Of a stretch of DNA of 59,021 nucleotides, positions 26,131 through 33,824 are shown one piece after another (position 1 is the first letter of the stretch; every line of letters starts with the position of its first letter). The DNA is taken from NCBI GenBank assembly GCA_947627175.1, contig CANQVA010000012.1, positions 1-59,021 of the forward strand. Reading direction: 5' to 3'. This DNA comes from an uncultured Ruminococcus sp. (lineage in GTDB: Bacteria > Bacillota > Clostridia > Oscillospirales > Ruminococcaceae). The notes beneath the pieces are model-generated. The model did not search any database. It saw nothing but the letters and a program-made list of their open reading frames with translations, and was not told where the DNA came from. The position numbers and the translations under genes are program-made.

Positions 26131-26160
26131 AAAGGGACTTCATCTGAAGTCTCTTTTTTA
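26131..26160 (+). terminator. Terminator after the small membrane protein gene
   Basis: GACTTC (26136-26141) and GAAGTC (26146-26151) with an ATCT loop, followed by TCTTTTTTA. The A run on the other side lets it work on the minus strand too, where the TPM gene ends. Confidence 0.85.
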
Positions 26161-26165
26161 TAATT

Positions 26166-27077
26166 TTATCTGTGCGAACCACCGCCGCCATGTGTGCCAC
26201 TGTTACTATGACCGCCGCCACTACCGCTACTACGGTTTACATTATTGTTATTTGTTTCAATTTTATGTTTTGTAGTGTATGAACGTATAAATGTATCTGA
26301 TTTTTGTCTGAAAACCGTCTTATCACGTTTGACATATACAGATGAATTTTGACTTTTCTTGAATCTGTATCTGAATTTTGTAACAAAGTAGAATATAATC
26401 AGTACAATAAATCCTATGATAATATATGATAAAAAATATATTATATTTACAGGCTTATATTTTAAAATTATAATTTTACCGTGTTTTGCGAATATATAAT
26501 TTCCTGATGATTTATCATAATAATAACTGAGAGAGTTCAACGTTGTTCTGTTGTAAGATTCGAGTTGGCTCAAAAATGCCTCTATTGCGTTTTGTATATC
26601 TCCTGAATAAACTGTCTGACCCGATGGCGGAAGATAATTATTTATATAACTGAACATTCTTTGAATATTTTCCTGATATATGAGTATAGCTTTTCCACTT
26701 GTTGATATGTAATCATAAGCAGGAGAACGCCCGGATACATCCATGTAATAAAGTACACCGTTTGTATCTTTGCCGTATAATTTGTAGTAAGTATCATGAG
26801 CAAAACATTCTATTTGATAGTCGCTTTTTGTACTGTCAGCATAACTTGCAATATATATACATATATTCATTTCAAGTTTTTCTGATGTTTCCTGAACAAG
26901 TTTTTCAAGCTCTTCAGAATTTTCAAGTTTATTATCTTCATCAATGATACGACTGTTTTTACTGTTGCCGTCAAAATCTTTTACATCTTCGGTTTTTAAT
27001 AATGACGGAAGCAAAAGCAACACTAACAATACTACAGCAAGAACAATGTCTATTATGATTAAAACAGATTTTTTCAT
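26166..27077 (-). CDS. TPM-domain membrane protein
   Basis: A 303-residue protein: N-terminal membrane segment (about 5-25), an extracytoplasmic TPM (TLP18.3/Psb32/MOLO-1) domain (about 45-170, with NICIYIASYADST and GVLYYMDVSGR), a second membrane helix (about 212-236) and a basic tail ending in a Gly/His/Ser-rich run. The Gly-rich end with His residues is seen in many TPM proteins. The domain is often linked to quality control or metal binding, but its role here is unknown. The start overlaps the stop of the zinc-ribbon gene, and in Firmicutes the two families are regularly adjacent. Confidence 0.82.
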   Translation of the reverse strand: MKKSVLIIIDIVLAVVLLVLLLLPSLLKTEDVKDFDGNSKNSRIIDEDNKLENSEELEKLVQETSEKLEMNICIYIASYADSTKSDYQIECFAHDTYYKLYGKDTNGVLYYMDVSGRSPAYDYISTSGKAILIYQENIQRMFSYINNYLPPSGQTVYSGDIQNAIEAFLSQLESYNRTTLNSLSYYYDKSSGNYIFAKHGKIIILKYKPVNIIYFLSYIIIGFIVLIIFYFVTKFRYRFKKSQNSSVYVKRDKTVFRQKSDTFIRSYTTKHKIETNNNNVNRSSGSGGGHSNSGTHGGGGSHR

Positions 27078-28135
27078 TGTAAAAATGCACCTCCAAGCAA
27101 AAAGCAGACAATCGCAGTAATAAGACCTATTGCTGTGCTGAAAAGTCTGAGTTTTGTTTTGTCAAGTGGAGGAGTACCTGCAATTTTTCCTGTCTGTCCG
27201 TTTATTGCAAATTCATACATTTTTTCATCATATTTATACGTCATAAACCATACGGGCAACATTATGTACTGCCATTTTGTATTCATAATATTATATGATT
27301 CATGACTTACAGAAACTGAAGAATATCCGCCTATACTGTCATGAACAATCTTTCTTCCCGCATCGGAGGCTCTTGTGCGTATTCGGGGGAATACCTGCGG
27401 TTTGTCAACGTCGAATTTGTCGGCAAAAAATCCGCTGAAATATGACATTGAAAAGTCTTTCAAATCTTTATAATCAAAAGGTTCTATTGATTCCATCAAT
27501 AAGTCTTCAATCTTGCTTGCACCGTCTGCCGGAATGCCTTCTATAGATATATCCGCTTTACGGTCTATTGAGTATTCTTTTGTTTCTGTATATTCGTAAT
27601 CGCCAGAAGTCCATGAACTAATCCGTTTTCCTATTGCGTTCAGGTCGGCTTTTACACGACAGTCTGCAATCCAGAACGGCACATAAAGCCCCGTCATCTT
27701 TTCAATTTGCTCCTGCGATTTGAAATCATCAGGCACAAACCATTTATTTTTTATCCAGTCTTTGAAACAATTTACAGCATTTTCCCTTGTGTATTTGAAA
27801 CCTATTACTTTATCGGGTTTATATTTGCCTGTAAGTTTACCTGCAAGTATTATCGGATTATGGCAGTAATAACAGAAAAGTGCTGTCTGTTGGTCATCTG
27901 CCATTATATCCGCACCACAACTTGCACAGTGATAAAGATTTGTATGTTCTTCAAAGTTCTGTTGTTCCTGTATCTGCTCTGCATTTGGTGTTGTGTCTTC
28001 TGTTTCTGAATTTATTTCCTGCATTTCTTCAAGCGTAAATTCACTTGAACAGTATTCACAGCCGAATTTCTGAGTATCCGGCATAAATTTCAAGTCGGCG
28101 TTGCAGTTAGGACATTTATATTCTGTTGATTCCAA
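27074..28135 (-). CDS. TFIIB-type zinc-ribbon membrane protein
   Basis: A 353-residue protein with two N-terminal zinc ribbons (CPNCNADL...CEYCSSEF, residues 8-34; CASCGADI...CYYCHNP, about 71-95), a long central beta-rich domain starting GFKYTRENAVNCFKDW, and one C-terminal membrane helix (about 330-350). It begins with TTG, with AAAGGAG upstream. Proteins of this architecture are annotated only as zinc-ribbon-containing; the central part sometimes draws a misleading PriA label. It is co-transcribed with the TPM protein, so the two probably act as one membrane assembly. Confidence 0.8.
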   Translation of the reverse strand: MESTEYKCPNCNADLKFMPDTQKFGCEYCSSEFTLEEMQEINSETEDTTPNAEQIQEQQNFEEHTNLYHCASCGADIMADDQQTALFCYYCHNPIILAGKLTGKYKPDKVIGFKYTRENAVNCFKDWIKNKWFVPDDFKSQEQIEKMTGLYVPFWIADCRVKADLNAIGKRISSWTSGDYEYTETKEYSIDRKADISIEGIPADGASKIEDLLMESIEPFDYKDLKDFSMSYFSGFFADKFDVDKPQVFPRIRTRASDAGRKIVHDSIGGYSSVSVSHESYNIMNTKWQYIMLPVWFMTYKYDEKMYEFAINGQTGKIAGTPPLDKTKLRLFSTAIGLITAIVCFLLGGAFLQ

Positions 28136-28168
28136 TTAAATTCAACTCCTTTTATATTTGCTTTTATA

Positions 28169-28197
28169 AATATATCATATTCTTAACTTATTTGCAA
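28169..28197 (-). promoter_or_regulatory. Promoter of the zinc-ribbon/TPM pair
   Basis: On the minus strand TTGCAA (28197-28192), 17 bases, TATATT (28174-28169), about 35 bases before the TTG start. Confidence 0.6.
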
Positions 28198-28215
28198 TAG
28201 AAATCTGAAAATATA

Positions 28216-28435
28216 CAGGGCAACAGCATTTACTTTTTAATTCTAAAACTATTGGTGAATAGGTTATTTCTCAAAATGCAGATAATTGAAAAAATTCAAA
28301 AAAACACATTTCATCTTATTTTGTTTGTTAATTTTTAGCTTTATTTTTATTTGAAAATTGTTATTTTTGAATAAATTTTGTCCATATTCTGTTTCAAAAT
28401 TATTGTAAATGTAGAAAGTAAATGCTGTTGCCCTG
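28216..28435. mobile_element. 220-bp miniature inverted-repeat element with 9-bp target duplication
   Basis: The ends are perfect inverted repeats of 21 bases: 28216-28236 begins CAGGGCAACAGC and 28415-28435 is its exact reverse complement. Directly outside each end stands GAAAATATA (28207-28215 and 28436-28444), a nine-base direct repeat as left by transposition. The inside is AT-rich with no credible coding frame. This is the structure of a non-autonomous MITE that must be moved by a transposase encoded elsewhere. Nine-base duplications occur with IS1- and some IS4-type enzymes; no matching parent is in the window. Confidence 0.88.
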
Positions 28436-28484
28436 GAAAATATATTGATTTATTTTTATATATTTATAAATTTCCGCATTGCAC

Positions 28485-28513
28485 TTGATTTAGCAGGGAA
28501 AATCTTGTATAAT
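28485..28513 (+). promoter_or_regulatory. Promoter of the M20 amidohydrolase gene
   Basis: TTGATT (28485-28490), 17 bases, TATAAT (28508-28513). It lies 50 bases downstream of the MITE end, so the insertion left it intact. Confidence 0.75.
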
Positions 28514-28573
28514 ATAATAAAAATATTATACTGTTGGTTGTATTTCAGAGACTGACAAAAAAGGAGAATATTT

Positions 28574-29803
28574 ATGGATACTGAAAAGCTTTTAGAAGAA
28601 GCAAAGGCACTTCAACCGATGCTTGTGGAAATTCGGAGAACAATACACCGTCACCCCGAAATAGGATTTGACTTGCCGGTCACAAAAGAACTTGTTATGA
28701 AAAAACTTGCGGAAATGGGCTATACTCCGCAGGAAATGGGAAAAGCTGGTGTAATTGCCGTTGCCGGTGGAAAAAAGCCCGGCAGGACTATGTTGCTTAG
28801 GGCAGATATGGACGCACTACCTATGACAGAAGAGGCAGATGTTCCATATTGTAGTGAAATATCGGGAAGAATGCACGGTTGCGGACATGATATGCACACC
28901 GCTATGCTACTCGGGGCTGCAAAGCTCCTGAAAATTCATGAAGACGAAATTGTCGGAACGGTTAAGCTTGAATTTCAGCCTGCGGAGGAGATTTTTCAGG
29001 GTTCGCCCGATATGTTGCAGTCAGGTTTGCTTGAAAATCCTAAAGTCGATGGTGCTATGATGCTCCATGTTACTGCCGGTATGCCGATGCCGTCGGGAAT
29101 GTTTCTTGTTGCAGGCGGTGGCATTTCTTCAACTTCTTGTGAACAGTATCATATCACGGTACGGGGAAAAGGCGGTCACGGCTCAACGCCTCATGAATCA
29201 ATTGACCCGATTACAGCGGCGGCACATATACATATTGCATTGCAGGAAATCAACAGCCGAGAGTTAGAGGGGAATCAGTTCGGAGTTTTTACAACAGGAC
29301 GATTTGAAGCAGGCAAGGCTTCTAACGTTATTCCCGACACTGCCGAAATGTGGGGCACAATCCGCACGACAGACCCCGAAAATAAAGTCGGTGAACTTAT
29401 TCGGAAACGTATGGAACAGATTTGTAAGGGCGTTGCGACTGCGTTCAGATGTGAGGCAGAAGTTGAATTTTTTGATTTTTGCCCTTGTATGATGATTGAC
29501 GGGGAACTTGCATCTATGGCGATGGATTCAATGCATACACTTTTCGGAGATAAAGCTATTGACCTTTCGGTTGTTTCAGGCGGTAAAGCGGGCGGAGGAA
29601 GTGAAGATTTTGCATTTGTCAGTCATCTTGTTCCGACGGTCAGTATGTTTCTCACAGCAGGCAGCAAACAGGACGGCTATGAATTTGGACAACATCATCC
29701 GCAAGTGCGTTTTGATGATTCCGTTTTGTGGAGAGGAAGTGCGGCTTTTGTTCATACGGCAATAAGCATTCTTAACGAGTATGACAGAAAAAAACGGTAC
29801 TGA
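28574..29803 (+). CDS. M20-family amidohydrolase (N-acyl amino acid hydrolase type)
   Basis: A 409-residue two-zinc hydrolase of the aminoacylase/hippurate hydrolase group. RRTIHRHPEIGFD near residue 21, DMDALPM near 78, HGCGHDMHTAMLLGA near 98 (metal ligands), FQPAEE near 137 (catalytic Glu and metal Glu) and GHGSTPHESIDP near 196 (dimerisation domain) are readable, and SGGKAGGGSEDFA near 338 supplies the last metal region. It frees amino acids from N-acyl or N-aryl derivatives, or acts on indole-3-acetyl conjugates; the exact substrate is open. Monocistronic with a good AAAGGAG site. Confidence 0.88.
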   Translation: MDTEKLLEEAKALQPMLVEIRRTIHRHPEIGFDLPVTKELVMKKLAEMGYTPQEMGKAGVIAVAGGKKPGRTMLLRADMDALPMTEEADVPYCSEISGRMHGCGHDMHTAMLLGAAKLLKIHEDEIVGTVKLEFQPAEEIFQGSPDMLQSGLLENPKVDGAMMLHVTAGMPMPSGMFLVAGGGISSTSCEQYHITVRGKGGHGSTPHESIDPITAAAHIHIALQEINSRELEGNQFGVFTTGRFEAGKASNVIPDTAEMWGTIRTTDPENKVGELIRKRMEQICKGVATAFRCEAEVEFFDFCPCMMIDGELASMAMDSMHTLFGDKAIDLSVVSGGKAGGGSEDFAFVSHLVPTVSMFLTAGSKQDGYEFGQHHPQVRFDDSVLWRGSAAFVHTAISILNEYDRKKRY

Positions 29804-29830
29804 TTCTTAATATTAAAAATTATTATAATA

Positions 29831-29859
29831 TTGACATTTCTCTTAATAAATGATATAAT
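29831..29859 (+). promoter_or_regulatory. Consensus sigma-A promoter of the SDR gene
   Basis: TTGACA (29831-29836), 17 bases, TATAAT (29854-29859): both hexamers match consensus exactly. Confidence 0.85.
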
Positions 29860-29929
29860 TACAAATGCACTTAATCAGATATTGAATTTTTCGATTTGTG
29901 CAATAATATAACAGGAGGAATTTTATATC

Positions 29930-30730
29930 ATGGGTCATTTGACAGGAAAAACAGCTATAATTACAGGTGCAGGAAGAGCAGTACTTAAAGACGGAACTTG
30001 CGGTTCTATCGGCTACGGCATAGCAACAGCTTATGCAAAAGAGGGTGCGAATATCGTTATAACGGGACGTAATGTGAAAAAGCTTGACGATGCTAAGGAA
30101 GAACTTGAAAGACTTTACGGCATTAAAGTACTTACAATTCAGGCAGACATAAGTGCAGACAATGACAATGAAACAACAGTAAAAAATGTTGTTGACAAAA
30201 CTATTGAAACTTTCGGCAGAATAGATGTACTTATAAATAACGCTCAGGCATCTGCATCAGGTGTTACTATTGCCGAACATACTATAGAACAATTCAATCT
30301 TGCAATTTATTCAGGTCTTTATGCGACTTTTTATTACATGAAAGCTTGTTATCCTTATCTTAAAGAAACAAAAGGCTCAGTAATAAATTTTGCTTCAGGT
30401 GCGGGACTTTTCGGAAATTTCGGACAGTGTTCTTATGCAGCAGCTAAAGAGGGAATACGTGGTCTGACAAGAGTTGCGGCTACAGAGTGGGGCAAAGACG
30501 GAATAAATGTAAATATTATATGTCCTCTTGCATGGACTGCACAGCTTGAAAGTTTCAAGGACAGTTACCCTGACGCTTTCAATGAAAATGTTCATATGCC
30601 TCCTATGGGACATTATGGAAACGCTGAACTTGAAATAGGAAGAGTGTGCGTACAGCTTGCTTCACCTGATTTTAAGTATATGTCAGGCGAAACTATTACC
30701 CTTGAAGGCGGTATGGGTCTCCGTCCCTGA
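29930..30730 (+). CDS. Short-chain dehydrogenase/reductase
   Basis: A 266-residue classical SDR. The cofactor loop TGAGRAV...GSIGYGIA is stretched by about eight residues compared with FabG (residues 13-30). NNAQASASG near 104 replaces the usual NNAG, and the Tyr-Lys pair YAAAKEG lies near 171. The Ser in INFASGAG near 156 is present. The insertion in the glycine loop and NNAQ suggest a substrate other than 3-oxoacyl-ACP. It stands alone behind a strong promoter, so the gene should be well expressed. Substrate unknown. Confidence 0.82.
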   Translation: MGHLTGKTAIITGAGRAVLKDGTCGSIGYGIATAYAKEGANIVITGRNVKKLDDAKEELERLYGIKVLTIQADISADNDNETTVKNVVDKTIETFGRIDVLINNAQASASGVTIAEHTIEQFNLAIYSGLYATFYYMKACYPYLKETKGSVINFASGAGLFGNFGQCSYAAAKEGIRGLTRVAATEWGKDGINVNIICPLAWTAQLESFKDSYPDAFNENVHMPPMGHYGNAELEIGRVCVQLASPDFKYMSGETITLEGGMGLRP

Positions 30731-30763
30731 TAAAAATTATTATAAAAAATATAATAATATTAC

Positions 30764-30815
30764 AAAGCCGAATTTTCTCGTTATAAATCATTACAGAAAT
30801 TCGGCTTTATTTATT
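30764..30815 (+). terminator. Terminator after the SDR gene
   Basis: AAAGCCGAATTT and AAATTCGGCTTT form a twelve-base stem with an AT-rich loop of about 20 bases, followed by ATTTATTTTTTT. Confidence 0.85.
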
Positions 30816-30850
30816 TTTTTAATACTTTTCAACTTCCTGTTTGTAAAGTC

Positions 30851-30879
30851 TTGACAAATTTATTCAGATATATTATAAT
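30851..30879 (+). promoter_or_regulatory. Consensus sigma-A promoter of citrate synthase
   Basis: TTGACA (30851-30856), 17 bases, TATAAT (30874-30879), about 55 bases before the start codon. Confidence 0.85.
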
Positions 30880-30934
30880 TATAATATACATAATAATCGT
30901 TAAAAAAATCTTAAAAAGAAAGGAATAACAACAT

Positions 30935-32302
30935 ATGAAATACAAATTTTCTTCGGTTACTCCGGAAATACAGAGGCTTGCCGACAAATCTATTGAAGGT
31001 TACAAAATCAATCCTGAACTCTATATGCAGTACGATGTAAAACGTGGTCTGCGTGACCTTGACGGAAACGGCGTTGTTGCCGGGCTTACTAATATAAGTA
31101 CAATAAAAGTACTTGATACGGGCGACGGTATGCCTAATCACGGTGACGGAAAACTCTATTACAGGGGAATTGATGTTGAAGATATTGTTTCAGGATTTAT
31201 AAAGGAAAAACGTTTCGGCTTTGAGGAAACAATCTATCTTCTTCTTTTCGGAATTATGCCCTCTGAACATGAACTTGCGGAATTTAAGAATATTCTTTCG
31301 GATTTTCGCTCCCTGCCGACTACTTTTACAAGAGATGTTATAATGAAATCTCCCAGTGATAACATGATGAATACGCTTGCAAAGAGCGTCCTTGCCCTCT
31401 ATTCTTATGACGATGACGCTAATAATATTTCAATCCCGAATGTTATGCGACAGTGTATTGAACTTATAACGCTTTTCCCTGTACTTGCAGTTTACGGCTA
31501 TAACGCCTATAAATATTACAATTCCGGGGGAAGTCTTTTTTTCCATGACCCTGACCCGAATCTTTCAATTGCAGAAAATCTTCTCTATATGTTACGTCCG
31601 AACAAGAAATATACTGAACTTGAGGCAAGAATACTTGACCTCGCACTCGTTCTTCATGCTGAACACGGTGGCGGTAATAACTCTACTTTTACAGTACACG
31701 TTGTATCTTCTTCCGGTACTGATACTTATTCCGCAATTGCCGCAGGTCTTGGTTCACTTAAAGGCCCTAAACATGGCGGTGCTAATATAAAAGTCGCTAT
31801 GATGTTTGACGACATGAAGGAAAATATCAGTGACTGGACAGACGAAAATGAAGTAAGAAACTATCTCAAAAAATTACTTCATAAGGAGGCTTTTGACCAT
31901 GCAGGTCTTATATACGGTATGGGACACGCTGTATATTCGCAGTCTGACCCCCGTGCAAAGGTTTTCAAGGGATTTGTCGAAAAACTTTCAGCCGAAAAGG
32001 GCAGGGAAAAAGAATTTGCTCTTTACTCACTTGTCGAAAAGCTCGCTCCCGAAGTTATAGCAGAAGAAAGACGTATTTTCAAGGGTGTATGTGCAAATGT
32101 TGATTTCTATAGCGGTTTCGTTTACAGAATGTTAGGCATTCCTGACGAACTTTTCACTCCGCTTTTTGCAGTGTCAAGAATTGCGGGCTGGTCTGCTCAC
32201 CGTATAGAAGAACTTATCAATTCAAATAAAATTATCCGTCCGGCTTACAAAGCTATTTCTCCCATGCATGAATATACAAACATGGAAAACCGTATGGACT
32301 GA
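30935..32302 (+). CDS. gltA: Citrate synthase
   Basis: A 455-residue citrate synthase condensing acetyl-CoA with oxaloacetate. The substrate and catalytic motifs are LHAEHGGGNNSTFT near residue 243, GSLKGPKHGGAN near 278, GMGHAVYSQSDPRAK near 326 (catalytic His; the oxaloacetate-binding Arg follows) and DFYSGFVYRMLGIP near 387 (catalytic Asp). The long N-terminal part is common in Clostridia. With korDABC it gives both ends of a partial oxidative branch toward 2-oxoglutarate and glutamate. No aconitase or isocitrate dehydrogenase gene is adjacent. The next gene follows after 35 bases and is probably co-transcribed. Confidence 0.93.
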   Translation: MKYKFSSVTPEIQRLADKSIEGYKINPELYMQYDVKRGLRDLDGNGVVAGLTNISTIKVLDTGDGMPNHGDGKLYYRGIDVEDIVSGFIKEKRFGFEETIYLLLFGIMPSEHELAEFKNILSDFRSLPTTFTRDVIMKSPSDNMMNTLAKSVLALYSYDDDANNISIPNVMRQCIELITLFPVLAVYGYNAYKYYNSGGSLFFHDPDPNLSIAENLLYMLRPNKKYTELEARILDLALVLHAEHGGGNNSTFTVHVVSSSGTDTYSAIAAGLGSLKGPKHGGANIKVAMMFDDMKENISDWTDENEVRNYLKKLLHKEAFDHAGLIYGMGHAVYSQSDPRAKVFKGFVEKLSAEKGREKEFALYSLVEKLAPEVIAEERRIFKGVCANVDFYSGFVYRMLGIPDELFTPLFAVSRIAGWSAHRIEELINSNKIIRPAYKAISPMHEYTNMENRMD

Positions 32303-32337
32303 TATAATATTTTTTAATATGAAAGGAATGATGTCAA

Positions 32338-33345
32338 ATGAACAATTCAACACAACTGCTTAATTTCAATGGTCTTACGTGTGTCAGACTACAGGCAGGC
32401 GGTTATGAGGCTCTTATAGCGTATGAAGTCGGCTCTAATGTTATCCGTCTCAGAGATAATAAGAATAATATGGAGTTCTTTCGCTTTAATCCCGACAATA
32501 CGGCAGATGACATAAAACAGTCTGCCGAAGTATGGGGATTGCCTACTCTTTATCTTCCTAACCGTTTTGCTGATGGTGTTTTGAAAACATCAGATGCTGT
32601 ATATCATTTACCGGTAAACGAAAAAGCACCATATAACAATCATATTCACGGTTTTCTTCACAAGAGAGAACATGAAGTAGTTGAACATAATGCAGATGCT
32701 AATTGTGCATGGCTTGTAACACGTTATGTTTATGATGAAAGAGATGAGTTTTTCCAGTATCTCCCTGTAAAATTCACTGCTGAATATACTTTCACTCTCT
32801 CTGAACATGGTCTTGAACAGAATATTAAATTTATAAACAATTCTGATGTTGTTATGCCTATGTCTCTCGCTTCTCACACAACTATAAATGCCCCGTTTGT
32901 TGATGGTGCTAAAGAAAGCGATATACGCCTCACTGTTCCTATAGGAAAAAAGTGTGAACTGAATGAACGTTGTCTGCCTACTGAAGTTCTCCGTTCTCCT
33001 GAAGAATATGACCTTGAATATAAAAACGGCACTAAATGCCCGGTGCTTCAGGTATGCGACAATGATATGTATTTCGGTGAATGTACTAACCTTGACGGTC
33101 AGGAATTTCACGGCGTAATTGCTGAAGATATTGCAAGCGGTAAAAAACTGTGCTATGAAGTTTCTGATGAATATAAGTTCTGGATTATATGGAATGATAG
33201 GGGATTTAATCATTATTTCTGTCCTGAACCCATGACGGCTATGATTGATGCACCAAATCTCTCTTTACCTGCTGATATGACGGGTTATGTCGAAATAAAG
33301 CCAAATTGTACTTTTGAAACTCATCAGAGATTTTTCAGTCGTTAA
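32338..33345 (+). CDS. Aldose 1-epimerase-like (galactose mutarotase fold) protein
   Basis: A 335-residue protein of the galactose mutarotase superfamily. NNHIHGFLHKREHEV near residue 101 holds the substrate-binding His, LASHTTINAPF near 180 the second His region, and FWIIWNDRGFNHYFCPEPMTA near 280 the C-terminal strand pair with the usual catalytic Glu (PEP). It would interconvert alpha and beta anomers of a hexose. Standing between citrate synthase and cellobiose phosphorylase, it could speed anomer supply for the phosphorylase products. The family is broad, so the sugar is uncertain. AAAGGA lies before the ATG. Confidence 0.8.
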   Translation: MNNSTQLLNFNGLTCVRLQAGGYEALIAYEVGSNVIRLRDNKNNMEFFRFNPDNTADDIKQSAEVWGLPTLYLPNRFADGVLKTSDAVYHLPVNEKAPYNNHIHGFLHKREHEVVEHNADANCAWLVTRYVYDERDEFFQYLPVKFTAEYTFTLSEHGLEQNIKFINNSDVVMPMSLASHTTINAPFVDGAKESDIRLTVPIGKKCELNERCLPTEVLRSPEEYDLEYKNGTKCPVLQVCDNDMYFGECTNLDGQEFHGVIAEDIASGKKLCYEVSDEYKFWIIWNDRGFNHYFCPEPMTAMIDAPNLSLPADMTGYVEIKPNCTFETHQRFFSR

Positions 33346-33440
33346 ATTATTATTAAATAATTTCATCATGTTATATATTTTTTGTCAAAATGCACAAAAA
33401 AATGCTGAAAAATAATACATAGGAATTTTTCACTAATCTA

Positions 33441-33469
33441 TTGTAATAAAATGAAAAGTATGATATAAT
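33441..33469 (+). promoter_or_regulatory. Promoter upstream of cellobiose phosphorylase
   Basis: TTGTAA (33441-33446), 17 bases, TATAAT (33464-33469). It lies 356 bases ahead of the start codon, which would make a long leader containing the IS200/IS605-type element. Confidence 0.7.
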
Positions 33470-33570
33470 GGAAAAAAGTTGATTAGAATTTTGTCTGCAT
33501 ACCTTTTGCAAGATTCATTGATTATGCAAATATCAACGGTGACGACGAAATTTTAACTTCTTTCAGCAAG

Positions 33571-33800
33571 AAATCCCCCACTTCTGAAGTGGGAGATGAA
33601 TTGCGTTACGCCACTATTGACTGCCGCAATAAATATCAAAAATGAGGGTATACGAATAGTGTTAGATATGTAGCAACTGATACAAAACCGTGGGACACAC
33701 GGGGTTAGCTCGCTTATCTTAGTACGCCGGTACTATCGAACGAGAACCAACCTTGCCGAGGACGGGAAGCCCCCGCCTCTACAGGCGGGGAGGATGTCAC
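33571..33800 (+). ncRNA. OmegaRNA/HEARO-like RNA in a protein-less IS200/IS605-type element
   Basis: About 230 bases with much higher GC and structure than the surroundings. A left hairpin CCCACTTC/GAAGTGGG (33577-33593) resembles subterminal palindromes of IS200/IS605 elements. The right part folds well: CCGTG/CACGG (33688-33702); GGTT-AG-CTCG paired with CGAG-AACC (33703-33712 with 33741-33748) enclosing AGTAC-GCCG-GTACT (33721-33734); and GAAGC followed by CCCCGCCT-CTAC-AGGCGGGG (33771-33790), then AGGATGTCAC. Motifs GGTTAGC, GAACCAACC and GAAGCCCCC match my memory of HEARO (IscB) or TnpB guide RNA scaffolds. No IscB, TnpB or TnpA frame is present. The cellobiose phosphorylase ribosome site starts within 20 bases of its end. 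Confidence 0.7.
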
Positions 33801-33824
33801 AATGTAACAAAAAGGAGTAAAATT

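Noticed and set aside
32608-33213. A 201-codon minus-strand frame over the epimerase-like gene.
   Set aside because: Antisense shadow; the plus-strand frame carries clear family motifs.
33480-33645. A frame giving DYANINGDDEILTSFSKKSPTS... before the phosphorylase as a broken protein gene.
   Set aside because: It has no start codon, and its second half is translation of the left hairpin of the IS200/IS605-type element; no family is recognised.
33753-33824. N-terminal extension of cellobiose phosphorylase ([14 protein letters not shown]...).
   Set aside because: It is translation of the structured RNA element; the true start at 33825 has a good ribosome site and matches the family start.
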